Shown: positions 1 to 9,044, counted from the first letter of the stretch. The stretch: 46,976 bases of DNA from Oxalobacter paeniformigenes (GCF_027158465.1 NZ_JAMKYL010000009.1:1-46976); one strand, 5' to 3'. Notes: generated by a model from the letters alone, not told the origin. Numbers and translations are program-made.

Positions 1-247
1 TGCCATGACGAACTGCACCTGCCTGTCCGGATTCACCACCGCCGGAAACATTGACCATGATGTCGAAACGTTCGACATTGTCGGTCAGTTCGAGCGGCTG
101 GCGGATGACCATCAGGCCGGTTTCGCGAGAAAAGTATTCGTTGGCCGGTTTGCCGTTTACAGTGATTTTTCCAGAGCCTGCCTTGATGAAAACACGTGCA
201 ACGGCACTTTTGCGACGGCCGGTTCCGTAATTGTAGTTACCGATCAT
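1..247 (-). CDS. rpsI: 30S ribosomal protein S9 (partial, C-terminal end beyond window)
   Basis: S9 is a small-subunit ribosomal protein of the 30S head; its C-terminal tail (not in this window) reaches the P-site tRNA. The visible 82 codons begin MIGNYNYGTGRRKSAVARV and include the S9-typical stretch GSGKITVNGKP near residues 24-34. The ATG lies 9 bases after the rplM stop, and the Shine-Dalgarno TAAGGAG overlaps that stop codon (TAA at 257-259), so translation is probably coupled. The gene runs off the left edge of the window, so nothing can be said of its 3' end. Confidence 0.97.
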   Translation of the reverse strand, partial: MIGNYNYGTGRRKSAVARVFIKAGSGKITVNGKPANEYFSRETGLMVIRQPLELTDNVERFDIMVNVSGGGESGQAGAVRHG

Positions 248-256
248 GTCTGCTCC

Positions 257-685
257 TTAGATTTCGAGTGGCTTTGGCTGCTGTGCACTGTGTGGATGGG
301 TTGCATCCGCATAGACTTTCAGCTTTTTGATCATGGCATAACCCAAAGGTCCCTTCGGGAGCATACCCTTGACGGCTTTTTCGAGTGCACGACCCGGGAA
401 ACGCTGCTGCATTTTTTCGAAAGTCGTTTCGTAAATGCCGCCCGGGAAGCCGCTGTGGCGATAGTACTTCTTGTCGGTCGTCTTTTTGCCGGTTACGCGC
501 AGCTTGCTGGCGTTGACGACGATGATGTAGTCACCGGTATCGACATGTGGGGTAAATTCAGGTTTGTGTTTGCCACGCAGACGGCGTGCCACTTCGCTGG
601 CGACACGTCCGAGAACCTTGTCGGTTGCGTCGATCACAAACCACTCACGCTGGACGGTGCTGTCCTTGGCGGAAAAGGTTTTCAT
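257..685 (-). CDS. rplM: 50S ribosomal protein L13
   Basis: L13 is an early-assembly protein of the large ribosomal subunit. The 142-residue length is exactly the family norm. Recognisable stretches are WFVIDATDKVLGRVAS (residues 15-30), RGKHKPEFTPHVDTGDYI (37-54) and the C-terminal region with GMLPKGPLG. It is the first gene of the rplM-rpsI operon, the usual bacterial pair. The start has an AGGAAA Shine-Dalgarno about 6 bases upstream. A leader of roughly 95 bases separates it from the promoter at 789-818. In E. coli this operon is autoregulated; I cannot tell whether that applies here. Confidence 0.98.
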   Translation of the reverse strand: MKTFSAKDSTVQREWFVIDATDKVLGRVASEVARRLRGKHKPEFTPHVDTGDYIIVVNASKLRVTGKKTTDKKYYRHSGFPGGIYETTFEKMQQRFPGRALEKAVKGMLPKGPLGYAMIKKLKVYADATHPHSAQQPKPLEI

Positions 686-788
686 AGTAGTTTCCTGTAA
701 TGTTTACACGTTCAAACGGGTGGTTCCGCCCACTGTCGGGACGGACACAGCCTTCTGTTATTTTTCCGGAACGGACGGAAAGTATTAA

Positions 789-818
789 ATTATAGACGTA
801 TCAATGACTTGACGTCAA
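789..818 (-). promoter_or_regulatory. Sigma-70 type promoter of rplM-rpsI
   Basis: On the minus strand a TTGACG -35 box (plus positions 813-818) is followed by an 18-base spacer and a perfect TATAAT -10 box (789-794). The predicted start leaves a leader of about 95 bases before rplM. This is the cleanest promoter in the window and fits a strongly expressed ribosomal operon. Confidence 0.7.
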
Positions 819-938
819 TTCGCTTGTCGACTTCAGACAGGTTGTTTTTTTTCGTTGGTGCCAAATGGTCATGAATGATTTTATTGCCAGCCGGGTTCGG
901 GTATTCTTTCCATTTTCCGGTTTTATGCAGGTTTTTTT

Positions 939-1565
939 ATGATTCCAATCGATGTACTGGGGACGTATTTCATTGCATGCCTGATTCTGGCGATCGCTCC
1001 CGGTCCCGACAATATTTTCGTGCTGACACAATCGGCATTGCAGGGAAAAAAGGCGGGACTTCTCGTGGTGATGGGGCTCTGTACCGGTCTGTTGTTTCAT
1101 ACGACGGCCGTGGCGTTGGGTGTCGCGGTTATTTTCAAGACTTCGGAACTGGCGTTTACGCTTTTGAAGCTGGCCGGTGCCGGCTATCTGCTGTATCTGG
1201 CGTGGGGTGCATTTCGTAGCGGTGCCACGACTATCGACGGAGGTCACAATGTCATCCTGACAAGCGGGCAGCTGTACCGGCGCGGTATTTTCATGAATAT
1301 TACCAATCCGAAAGTCAGTATTTTTTTTCTGGCGTTTTTGCCGCAGTTCGCAGATCCGTCGCGGGGTCTGCTTGCATTGCAGATGATGGAACTGGGGTTC
1401 GTTTTCATCGTTTCAGCCATTCTGGTGTTTGGTGCGATCGCACTGGCTGCCGGTGCATTGGGAGAATGGCTGAATCGCTCTGCCAATATCCAGCGATGGA
1501 TCAATCGTCTGGCAGGAACGATATTTGTCGGTCTGGCGATCAAGTTGCTGTTGACGGAGCGGTAA
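939..1565 (+). CDS. LysE/RhtB-family amino acid exporter
   Basis: This 208-residue inner-membrane protein belongs to the LysE/RhtB translocator superfamily, which exports amino acids and related small molecules. The family signature APGPDNIFVLTQSALQGKKAG lies at about residues 19-39, and the length and roughly six hydrophobic segments match the family. A second recognisable block, YLLYLAWGAFRSG, lies near residues 83-95, and ITNPKVSIFFLAFLPQF lies near 121-137. The gene stands alone between the divergent rplM promoter and the convergent M48-like gene. The substrate cannot be inferred from sequence alone; homoserine, threonine and lysine are family examples. Confidence 0.9.
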   Translation: MIPIDVLGTYFIACLILAIAPGPDNIFVLTQSALQGKKAGLLVVMGLCTGLLFHTTAVALGVAVIFKTSELAFTLLKLAGAGYLLYLAWGAFRSGATTIDGGHNVILTSGQLYRRGIFMNITNPKVSIFFLAFLPQFADPSRGLLALQMMELGFVFIVSAILVFGAIALAAGALGEWLNRSANIQRWINRLAGTIFVGLAIKLLLTER

Positions 1566-1621
1566 ATACCGGTCTGGCCGTTATTTGGCAGTCGGTTTGT
1601 CCGCAGTAAATGATTCCCGAT

Positions 1622-1656
1622 GCAAGAGGGCACGTCAAAACGACGTGCCCTCTTGC
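1622..1656. terminator. Strong hairpin between convergent lysE-like and M48-like genes
   Basis: Perfect 15-base arms (GCAAGAGGGCACGTC at 1622-1636 and its complement at 1642-1656) flank a 5-base loop. The position between two convergent genes suggests a shared transcription end. Neither side has a real T-tract, so it is not a canonical intrinsic terminator; it may instead be an RNA 3'-end stabiliser. Confidence 0.5.
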
Positions 1657-1757
1657 AGTCATTCCCTGTTGCGATTGCATGTCAGGCTATGTGTGATGGC
1701 GTGCTTGTGACAGATGGCATATCGTCGGAGCGGAGGCTTGTCACCATCATATGGTAC

Positions 1758-2834
1758 CTATTGCTTCGGTGTGGCCAGTGCCTTTCGCCGTTTGTCGATG
1801 GCCTTGATACGTATGATGGCATTGGGCATGGCTTCGAGACGTGCCGATGTCGAAGGGTGCAGTGCGGTGTAGTTCCGGACGTTTGTAGCCGGAAATCGGT
1901 AGGCAACCCGTTTCCAGAATTGGGTGGCGTTGTCGATGGCATAACCGCCTCGCAGCGACATGGCCAGACTGAGTGTATCGGCGTCGATATCGAATTTTTT
2001 CGGTACCGGTTTCAGTCCGCCGTTACCCTGTATCTGATATGACGGATTCCGGATCAGATTGTCGATCAGAAGGGTCGCCGCTTGCGTGTTCTGAAGCGTT
2101 TTGGCATGTCCCAGAACGTTATGCGCCATTTCCTTGGAGATGACATAGGCCAGATCTTCGTCTGAGCGTGCGAAAAGCATCATGCCCTGGGTGACGAGAA
2201 TGCGGTTGCCGTCGGAATAGGCATTGACGTTGGGTGTTTGTCCCAGTTCGATGCGGAAACCGCAAGCAGGTGTCAGGGCGACTGTCATGTTTTTCTGCCT
2301 GTTGTTGCGCAATACGGTAAGGCGCAGCGATTTGTTGTTTGATACCAGCGAGGAAAGCAGCTCGACGGTTTCGCGTTCGGCATGTGCGCCTTGCGGTACC
2401 GGTTTGTTGCCGATGCGCAGCAAGATATCGCCTCGTTGCAGACCGGCGCGGTCGGCGCCGCTGCCCGGAATGACGTTCATGACCTGAAGTCGTTCACCCA
2501 GTCCATAGGTTTCTGCTGCAAGAGAAGACAGTTCCTGTGAATACGAGTATTTGTTGGCGACACTGAATCCAAGCAGGTTGCGCAGTTGTTTGCGGCAAAG
2601 TGCAGCATTGCCGATCAGCAACTTTCCACCTACTCTGTCCAGACGATCCTGCATGGCGACGACTTGTTCAAGGCGTGGTTTCCCGGATGTTTCGATCTCC
2701 ATGTCTTCATTGCCCATCCATGTGGAGTCAGTGGCACAGGCCGTGACCAGCAGGGCGCAGCAACAACAGACGATCCGGTATCCTGTTTTGCCCGAACGAA
2801 TGAATTGCCAAAACGATTTCAAAGGTGTCTTCAT
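1758..2834 (-). CDS. PDZ-domain M48-like lipoprotein with degenerate zinc-binding motif
   Basis: The 358-residue product starts with a basic N-terminus, a hydrophobic run and the lipobox LVTAC (cysteine about residue 33), so it is probably a lipoprotein. A PDZ-like segment (VIPGSGADRAGLQRGDILLRIG) sits at about residues 118-139. An M48 (Ste24/BepA-like) peptidase domain follows. The expected HExxH zinc motif reads KEMAHNVLGH, so the first histidine is lysine, and the usual downstream glutamate motif (EAD-type) reads DADTLSL. On family knowledge this predicts weak or absent metalloprotease activity; it may act as a binding or chaperone-like protein. It is the last gene of the dut/coaBC block, 17 bases after dut. 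Confidence 0.8.
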   Translation of the reverse strand: MKTPLKSFWQFIRSGKTGYRIVCCCCALLVTACATDSTWMGNEDMEIETSGKPRLEQVVAMQDRLDRVGGKLLIGNAALCRKQLRNLLGFSVANKYSYSQELSSLAAETYGLGERLQVMNVIPGSGADRAGLQRGDILLRIGNKPVPQGAHAERETVELLSSLVSNNKSLRLTVLRNNRQKNMTVALTPACGFRIELGQTPNVNAYSDGNRILVTQGMMLFARSDEDLAYVISKEMAHNVLGHAKTLQNTQAATLLIDNLIRNPSYQIQGNGGLKPVPKKFDIDADTLSLAMSLRGGYAIDNATQFWKRVAYRFPATNVRNYTALHPSTSARLEAMPNAIIRIKAIDKRRKALATPKQ

Positions 2835-2851
2835 GGTAGGTTCACTTTCCT

Positions 2852-3301
2852 TCAGAGGGTTCCTGTACTCCCGAAACCGCCGGTACCCCGTGTGCTTTCC
2901 CCGAATTCATCGACTATGTTGAAGCCGACCTGAAGTATCGGGACAACGACCAGTTGGGCCAGTCTGTCCAGCGGATTCAGGGTGAAGGCCTTGTCGCCGC
3001 GGTTCCAGGTCGAAACCATCAGTTGTCCCTGATAATCCGAATCGATCAGACCGACGAGGTTGCCCAGTACGATGCCATGTTTGTGTCCCAGACCGCTGCG
3101 TGGCAGGATGAGGGCAGCATATCCCGGGTCGGCGATATGGATGGCAAGACCTGTCGGAACCAGACGGGTTTCGCCCGGCCCGATGACAAGCGGTTCCGGG
3201 ATGCAGGCACGCAAATCCAGACCGGCGCTGCCCGGGGTAGCGTATGAAGGAAGATATTCCTTCATACGGGCGTCCAGTATTTTGATGTCGATCGTTTTCA
3301 T
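2852..3301 (-). CDS. dut: dUTP diphosphatase (dUTPase)
   Basis: The enzyme hydrolyses dUTP to dUMP and pyrophosphate, keeping uracil out of DNA and feeding thymidylate synthesis. It is a 149-residue trimeric-type dUTPase with the conserved motifs in order: PGSAGLDLRA (motif 1), LPRSGLGHKHGI (motif 2), GLIDSDYQGQL (motif 3) with the catalytic Asp region, and the glycine-rich C-terminal arm RGTGGFGSTG (motif 5). It lies 9 bases downstream of coaBC, the same coaBC-dut arrangement seen in many proteobacteria, and is probably cotranscribed. Confidence 0.98.
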   Translation of the reverse strand: MKTIDIKILDARMKEYLPSYATPGSAGLDLRACIPEPLVIGPGETRLVPTGLAIHIADPGYAALILPRSGLGHKHGIVLGNLVGLIDSDYQGQLMVSTWNRGDKAFTLNPLDRLAQLVVVPILQVGFNIVDEFGESTRGTGGFGSTGTL

Positions 3302-3310
3302 GGCGGTATA

Positions 3311-4501
3311 TCAAAGGCGTTTTGCGATCTGATCGATCAGCTGGCGGGCGAGTATCTGTTTGCTGCCGTGCGGCAGTTCGAGATGGCCGGTTTCATCGAA
3401 CAGAATCAGGGTGTTTTCATCTTTGCCGAAAGTTTCATGTCCGATATTGCCGACGAGAAGCGGGATGCCTTTTTTGCGGCGTTTGGCTTCGGCGTATTCG
3501 CTCAGTTTTTCAGACTCGGCGGCGAAACCGACGCAATAGGGCGGGTCGGGAAGTGCGGCGATCGAGGCGAGAATATCCGGATTTTCGGCAAATTCCAGTA
3601 CCGGTGTCTTGCCGTCACCGTTTTTTTTGATTTTTTGTCCGCTGGCATTGGCGACACGCCAGTCCGCGACGGCTGCGACGGAAATGAAGATGTCCTGTTT
3701 GCTGATATGTGACATGACGGTATCGCGCATTTCGATGGCGGTCATGACGTCGATCCGGGTGACACCATATGGCGTATCCAGTGCAGTGGGGCCCGATATC
3801 AGGGTGACGGTGGCGCCTGCTTCGCGTGCGGCGCGTGCGATGGCATAGCCCATTTTTCCTGAAGAACGGTTGGTGATGCCGCGAACGGGATCGATCGGTT
3901 CGAATGTCGGTCCTGCTGTAATCAGTACGTTTCGGCCTGCCAGGCTTTTCGGTTGCAGCGCTGCGATCACTTCTTCGAGCAGTTGCGCAGGTTCCAGCAT
4001 GCGACCGTCGCCGATTTCTCCACAGGCCTGATATCCTGAGGCAGGACCGGCAATCAGTACGCCGTCGGCCTTGAGGCGGTTGACATTGCGTCGGGTCGCC
4101 GGCTTCTTCCACATTTCCGCGTTCATGGCTGGTGCGATCATAAAGGGTATTTCGGATGGTCTGGCCAGACACAGGGTCGAGAGCAGGTCGTCACACAGGC
4201 CGTTGGCCAGTTTGGCCATGAAATTGGCTGAGCAGGGCGCGATGACGACAAGATCGGCCTGGCGTGTCAGGTCGATATGCGGCATGTTGTTTTCCAGCCG
4301 ATCGTCCCATGAGTCGGTAAAGACGGTGTGTCCGGTCAGTGCCTGCATGGTGACAGGGGTGATGAACTTCATGGCATTTGCGGTCATGGCGACCTGTACG
4401 GATGCGCCCTCGCGGATCATCGCGCGTGCGAATTCAGCCGATTTGTAACAGGCGATGCCGCCGGTCAGACCCAGTAAAATCCTTTTGCCGGACAAATCCA
4501 T
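3311..4501 (-). CDS. coaBC: Bifunctional phosphopantothenoylcysteine decarboxylase / phosphopantothenate-cysteine ligase
   Basis: CoaBC carries out two successive steps of coenzyme A synthesis: CTP-dependent coupling of cysteine to 4'-phosphopantothenate, then FMN-dependent decarboxylation. The 396-residue length is typical. The N-terminal flavoprotein half shows GLTGGIACYK, the catalytic His75 in NNMPHIDL, the PAMNAEMW substrate motif (124-131) and Cys160 in GYQACGEIG. The C-terminal ligase half begins near residue 190 with NVLITAGPTFEPIDPVRGITN and carries a KIKK lysine motif. It sits between lspA and dut on the same strand. Confidence 0.97.
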   Translation of the reverse strand: MDLSGKRILLGLTGGIACYKSAEFARAMIREGASVQVAMTANAMKFITPVTMQALTGHTVFTDSWDDRLENNMPHIDLTRQADLVVIAPCSANFMAKLANGLCDDLLSTLCLARPSEIPFMIAPAMNAEMWKKPATRRNVNRLKADGVLIAGPASGYQACGEIGDGRMLEPAQLLEEVIAALQPKSLAGRNVLITAGPTFEPIDPVRGITNRSSGKMGYAIARAAREAGATVTLISGPTALDTPYGVTRIDVMTAIEMRDTVMSHISKQDIFISVAAVADWRVANASGQKIKKNGDGKTPVLEFAENPDILASIAALPDPPYCVGFAAESEKLSEYAEAKRRKKGIPLLVGNIGHETFGKDENTLILFDETGHLELPHGSKQILARQLIDQIAKRL

Positions 4502-4544
4502 ATGTTCTCTCCGTATTGTGGATGGTTTTGCGTGTCAGATACGA

Positions 4545-5045
4545 TCAGCTTTTTCTGACGCGCTTGAGCTCGTCGATGATAAACAGGACGGCTCCGATTG
4601 TAATACCGCAGTCTGCGATATTGAATGTCGGCCAGTGCCATCCCATGGCGTGTACGTCCAGAAAATCGATGACGTGACCGTACAGGGAGCGGTCGATCAG
4701 ATTGCCGATGGCTCCGCCCAGAATCAATGCCAGCGACAGGCAAAACAGGCGCTGGTGGGCATGTTTTTTCAGCAGGTACACAATGACGACGACGGCCAGA
4801 ATGCTGATGGCCGTGAAAAAGTACCGTTGCCATCCCGACTGGGATGCCAGAAAACTGAAGGCGGCGCCTTCGTTATAAACCAGAATCAGGTTGAAAAACG
4901 ACGTTATCCTGATGGCCTGGCCGTAATGAAGGATATGGGAAATCCAGATCTTGCTGATCTGGTCGAGCAGGACGATTGCAATTGCAAGGCCCAGCCAGTG
5001 CAAAATACCGGTTTTGCTTTTGTAGTAAATGTTTCTGGTTGCCAT
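4545..5045 (-). CDS. lspA: Lipoprotein signal peptidase (signal peptidase II)
   Basis: LspA is an inner-membrane aspartyl protease that cleaves signal peptides of prolipoproteins. Four hydrophobic segments are visible, and the two catalytic aspartates lie in GNLIDR and FNIADCGI. I place the start at the ATG at 5043-5045 (MATRNIYY), giving 166 residues as in the family. The longer reading frame, opening with GTG at 5066, would begin inside the stem of an intrinsic terminator and is unlikely. No strong Shine-Dalgarno is visible. ileS lies upstream and coaBC downstream on the same strand, the common ribF-ileS-lspA order. Confidence 0.95.
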   Translation of the reverse strand: MATRNIYYKSKTGILHWLGLAIAIVLLDQISKIWISHILHYGQAIRITSFFNLILVYNEGAAFSFLASQSGWQRYFFTAISILAVVVIVYLLKKHAHQRLFCLSLALILGGAIGNLIDRSLYGHVIDFLDVHAMGWHWPTFNIADCGITIGAVLFIIDELKRVRKS

Positions 5046-5056
5046 AATCCGGTTTG

Positions 5057-5085
5057 AAAAAACCACCGGAAATAGATTCCGGTGG
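5057..5085 (-). terminator. Intrinsic terminator between ileS and lspA
   Basis: Read on the minus strand, an 8-base stem CCACCGGA / TCCGGTGG with a 7-base loop is followed directly by TTTTTT. It starts 20 bases after the ileS stop and ends about a dozen bases before the lspA start, so it could uncouple or attenuate lspA from ileS transcription. Confidence 0.75.
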
Positions 5086-5104
5086 CGACAGAAATATAAA
5101 CAGC

Positions 5105-8017
5105 CTAGACGAACCGGCGTTTTTCACCCTGGCCGAAAAGATTTTCGGCACAACGTGCGCAAAGTTGCGGATGTTGCGTATCCGAACCGACATCGCTGCG
5201 ATAGTGCCAGCAACGTTCGCACTTCTGGTATGCGGATGGTTTGACAGTGATCGATTCTTCGGTGTTGTCCGCGACTTCGATGACTTCGGCACGGGACGTG
5301 ATCATCAGGAATTTCAGATCTTCGCCAAGGCTCTTGAGCAGTCGGTATTTGTCTCCGGAAGCGCGGATTTCGATTTCCGCCTGCAAGGAAGAACCGATCT
5401 GGCCAGCGATACGGACTTCTTCCAGCCGTTTCATGACATCGGCGCGGATGACCTTGAGCCGGCTGTATTTTTCGAGCAGTTGTGCACCGTCACTGATTTC
5501 CGGCAGTTCATAGGCCGTCAGCGTGAACAGGGTTTCGCCACTGTCTGCATATTCCTTTTCGGAGGCGAATGCCTGCCATGCTTCTTCGGATGTGAACGAC
5601 AGGATCGGTGCCATCAGACGCAGCAGTGCATGTGTGATGTGCCACAGTGCCGTTTGTGCCGACTGACGGGCATGCGAAACAGTCTTCGATGTGTACAGTC
5701 TGTCCTTGAGGATGTCGAGATAGAGACTGCCCAGTTCTTCGGAACAGTAGGTTTGCAGTTTGGATACGACCGGATGGAATTCGAAACGGTCGTAGTGAGC
5801 CATGATTTCTTCCTGAAGCGCTTTCATGGATGCGATGGCATAGCGGTCGACTTCCAGCAAGTCGTCGATGGCGACAGCATCTTTGAGGGGATCGAAATCG
5901 GCTGTGTTGGACAGCAGAAAACGCAGGGTATTGCGGATACGTCGATAGGATTCGGTGACGCGTTTGAGAATTTCATCCGAGATGGACAATTCACCGGAAT
6001 AGTCTGTCGATGCGACCCACAGGCGCAAAATATCGGCCCCCAGTGTATCGAAAACCTTTTGCGGGGAGATGACGTTGCCCATGGATTTCGACATTTTGCG
6101 ACCTTCGCCGTCGACAACGAAACCGTGTGTGAGCAGCATTTTGTAAGGCGGGCAGCCGTCGAGCATGGATGCCGTCAGCAGGGATGAATGGAACCAGCCC
6201 CGATGCTGGTCGGAACCTTCCAGATACAGGTCTGCCGGGAAACGGAGTGCTTTTGCATGCGAACCGCGCAGGACGGTCTGATGGGTCGCACCGGAATCGA
6301 ACCAGACATCGAGCGTGTCGCGGTTCTTTTCGTATAGCGCCGCTTCTTCACCCAGCAATTCTTTCGGATCGAGGGTTTGCCAGGCTTCGATACCCTCTTT
6401 TTCGACACGTTTTGCGATTTCCTCAAGCAGTTCCAGCGTTCTCGGATGCAGTTCACCGGTTTCACGATGTACGAAAAAGGCCATCGGAACGCCCCACTGG
6501 CGCTGGCGCGAGAGCGTCCAGTCGGGACGGTTGGCGATCATGCCTTGCAGGCGTGCCTTGCCCCAGTCAGGATAGAAAGTGGTCTGTTCGACACCCTTGA
6601 GCGCCGTTTCGCGCAAGGTCAGGGATGTGTCGTTCGGTTTGATGTCCATGCCGGCGAACCATTGTGAGGTGGCTCGGTATACGATCGGTGTTTTGTGGCG
6701 CCAGCAGTGCATGTAACTGTGCGTCATCATGTCGAGATTGAACAGCGTGCCTGCTTCCTGCATGGTATTGCAGATCAGTTTCGATGCATCCCAGATCATC
6801 ATGCCGCCGAAAAGTGGCAGCGAGGATACATAATGACCGTTACCCATGACCGGATTGAGGATTTCATCATCCTTCATACCGTGCGATTTGCAGGACAGGA
6901 AGTCGTCCACACCGTAGGCCGGGGCGGAATGGACGATACCGGTACCGGTATCCAGCGTGACGTATTCTTCGGCGTAGATCGGCGAGAGACGGCGGTAACC
7001 TTCATGTGCATCGTACAGTGGATGTCTGAAACGGATGCCTTCCAGTGTGGCACCCTTGGCCGTCGCCAGTATCTTCCATACATTCAGGCCATAGCGTTTC
7101 TGAAGCAGTGTCTTGCCTGCTTCGGATGACGGCAGTTTAGCCCGTTCGTCGGCGACGATCAGCAGGCCTTTTTCCGTTTCGACCAGTGCATAATCGAATT
7201 CTGGATGGACATTCAGGGCCTGGTTGGCCGGGATGGTCCATGGGGTTGTCGTCCAGATGACGGCATAACCTGTCGGCAGCGGCAGTTCAGACATGCCGAA
7301 AGCGGCAGCGACTTTTTCCGGTTCGGCAAACGGGAAGCCGACGTCGATTTCCGGGTCGCGTCTGTCCTGGTATTCCACCTCGGCTTCTGCCAGTGCGGAA
7401 CCGCAGTCGAAACACCAGTTGACCGGTTTCAGTCCGCGGAATACATAGCCTTTTTCAAGCAGACGTGCCAGCGCACGGATTTCGTTGGCTTCATTGGTAT
7501 GGTTCATCGTCAGGTACGGGTTGTCCCAGTCGCCGAGTACGCCCAGACGGATGAAATCCTTTTTCTGCCGTTCGACCTGTTCTCTGGCATAGGCACGTGC
7601 CTTGGCTTGTACTTCGGTCGCCGCCAGGTTTTTCCCGTACATTTTTTCGATCTGGATTTCGATAGGCATGCCGTGACAGTCCCACCCCGGAACATAAGGG
7701 GCATCGAAACCGGCCAGACCGCGCGATTTGACAACGATATCTTTCAGAATTTTGTTGACGGCATGACCGATGTGGATGTCGCCGTTTGCATAGGGCGGGC
7801 CGTCATGAAGAATGAACTGCGGGCGGCCGGCAGCCGCTTTTCTGATGCGGTGATAGATTTTCTTGTCCTGCCATTGCTTGATCCATTCAGGTTCCCGTTT
7901 GGCGAGATTGCCTCGCATGGGGAATGGTGTATCGGGCATGTTGACCGGATATTCCTTGCCGGGTTTGTTTTTGCTTGACTGTTTTTTACCGGACGAATCT
8001 GATGGTTTGTTCGACAT
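5105..8017 (-). CDS. ileS: Isoleucyl-tRNA synthetase
   Basis: The enzyme charges tRNA-Ile with isoleucine and edits misactivated valine. From the ATG at 8015-8017 (MSNKPSD) the protein is 970 residues, a little longer than the usual 930-960. The class I signatures are present: the HIGH-type motif in PPYANGDIHIGHAVNKILKD and KMSKS in GRKMSKSMGN. The C-terminus holds a zinc-binding CxxC pair (CERCW and CARC). A TTG-initiated extension of nine codons (from 8044) is possible but lacks a ribosome site. The N-terminus has a Ser/Lys-rich stretch of about 25 residues before the conserved part. Confidence 0.97.
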   Translation of the reverse strand: MSNKPSDSSGKKQSSKNKPGKEYPVNMPDTPFPMRGNLAKREPEWIKQWQDKKIYHRIRKAAAGRPQFILHDGPPYANGDIHIGHAVNKILKDIVVKSRGLAGFDAPYVPGWDCHGMPIEIQIEKMYGKNLAATEVQAKARAYAREQVERQKKDFIRLGVLGDWDNPYLTMNHTNEANEIRALARLLEKGYVFRGLKPVNWCFDCGSALAEAEVEYQDRRDPEIDVGFPFAEPEKVAAAFGMSELPLPTGYAVIWTTTPWTIPANQALNVHPEFDYALVETEKGLLIVADERAKLPSSEAGKTLLQKRYGLNVWKILATAKGATLEGIRFRHPLYDAHEGYRRLSPIYAEEYVTLDTGTGIVHSAPAYGVDDFLSCKSHGMKDDEILNPVMGNGHYVSSLPLFGGMMIWDASKLICNTMQEAGTLFNLDMMTHSYMHCWRHKTPIVYRATSQWFAGMDIKPNDTSLTLRETALKGVEQTTFYPDWGKARLQGMIANRPDWTLSRQRQWGVPMAFFVHRETGELHPRTLELLEEIAKRVEKEGIEAWQTLDPKELLGEEAALYEKNRDTLDVWFDSGATHQTVLRGSHAKALRFPADLYLEGSDQHRGWFHSSLLTASMLDGCPPYKMLLTHGFVVDGEGRKMSKSMGNVISPQKVFDTLGADILRLWVASTDYSGELSISDEILKRVTESYRRIRNTLRFLLSNTADFDPLKDAVAIDDLLEVDRYAIASMKALQEEIMAHYDRFEFHPVVSKLQTYCSEELGSLYLDILKDRLYTSKTVSHARQSAQTALWHITHALLRLMAPILSFTSEEAWQAFASEKEYADSGETLFTLTAYELPEISDGAQLLEKYSRLKVIRADVMKRLEEVRIAGQIGSSLQAEIEIRASGDKYRLLKSLGEDLKFLMITSRAEVIEVADNTEESITVKPSAYQKCERCWHYRSDVGSDTQHPQLCARCAENLFGQGEKRRFV

Positions 8018-8078
8018 GTTTATCACGCTTGATATGGGTTGCAACGGACTTGGCGACTGATTTTACCGTTTCTGTCCG

Positions 8079-9044
8079 CTATTCAGTTAACTTTTGCTCA
8101 GGTGTTTTTTCAAAATACGATCTGGCGGCGGCCACGTCTTTCCCGATGGCGGCGGTCAATGCACCAAGATCCGGAAATTTTTGATTATCCCGCAATTTTT
8201 TCAAAAATTCGACTTCGATGAGCGAACTGTAACAATTACGGTGGAAATCCAGAATATGGGTTTCCAGCATGATATGACGGTCACTTTCGATGGTCGGGCG
8301 GGTCCCTATCATGGATACCGAGGGCAGAGGCTTGTCGGCAAGGCCGTGTACACGGGTGATGAAAACGCCGGACAATATCGGATTGTAATGGCGAATCGGG
8401 ATATTGGCCGTCGGAAAGCCCAGCCCGCGTCCGATCTTGTCGCCATGTACGATATGGCCCGAGATGGTGTAGGGGCGCCCGAGAAGTGTCGCGACGGTTT
8501 CGAAATCGCCCTGTTCCAGCGCGAGACGAATGGCGGATGAAGAAATGCGGCCGTTCATGTCGGTGACGGCGGGCAGGATTTCTGTATGGAATCCGTATCG
8601 GTGACCTGCTTTTTCAAGGTCGTCTGTCGTTCCTGTCCTGCCTTTCCCAAAGCGGAAGGCTTCGCCGACCATCAGCCATTCGACATGCAGAGTGTCGACA
8701 AGGATTTTTTTGATGAAGTCCTCGGCGCCCAGGCTGGCGATCGTCTGGTTGAAACGGGCGATGATGACTTCGTCGAGATGGCACTGCGATAACGCATGGA
8801 TTTTTTCGCGCAACGGGGTAATGGTCGCTGGTGCATCGGCCATTTTCCCGGTTTTCAGTGCGAAATATTGTCTCGGATGCGGATTGAATGTCAGGACGGC
8901 GGCAGGCAGACCAAGACGGTCTGCCGCTTGCCGCAATCGGGCGAGCAACACTTTGTGTCCACGGTGCACGCCGTCGAAATTACCGATCGCCAGCGCACGT
9001 GGCCCCTGTGGTAAATTGTCCGTGAATCCGCGAAAGACCTGCAT
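8079..9044 (-). CDS. ribF: Bifunctional riboflavin kinase / FAD synthetase
   Basis: RibF phosphorylates riboflavin to FMN and adenylates FMN to FAD. The 321-residue protein has the N-terminal nucleotidyltransferase fold with AIGNFDGVHRGHKVLL (near residues 20-35) and the C-terminal kinase domain with GRGLGFPTANI and the downstream ESxxxxLE-type region (SLIEVEFLKKLR). The ATG at 9042-9044 is chosen; a TTG codon directly before it is the only extension. No clear Shine-Dalgarno is seen. It begins the minus-strand block ribF-ileS-lspA-coaBC-dut and diverges from the solute-binding protein gene. Confidence 0.96.
   Translation of the reverse strand: MQVFRGFTDNLPQGPRALAIGNFDGVHRGHKVLLARLRQAADRLGLPAAVLTFNPHPRQYFALKTGKMADAPATITPLREKIHALSQCHLDEVIIARFNQTIASLGAEDFIKKILVDTLHVEWLMVGEAFRFGKGRTGTTDDLEKAGHRYGFHTEILPAVTDMNGRISSSAIRLALEQGDFETVATLLGRPYTISGHIVHGDKIGRGLGFPTANIPIRHYNPILSGVFITRVHGLADKPLPSVSMIGTRPTIESDRHIMLETHILDFHRNCYSSLIEVEFLKKLRDNQKFPDLGALTAAIGKDVAAARSYFEKTPEQKLTE

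Noticed and set aside
5054..6187. 377-codon plus-strand frame opposite ileS
   Set aside because: It lies over the conserved end of ileS and crosses the lspA terminator, so it is a shadow of codon bias.
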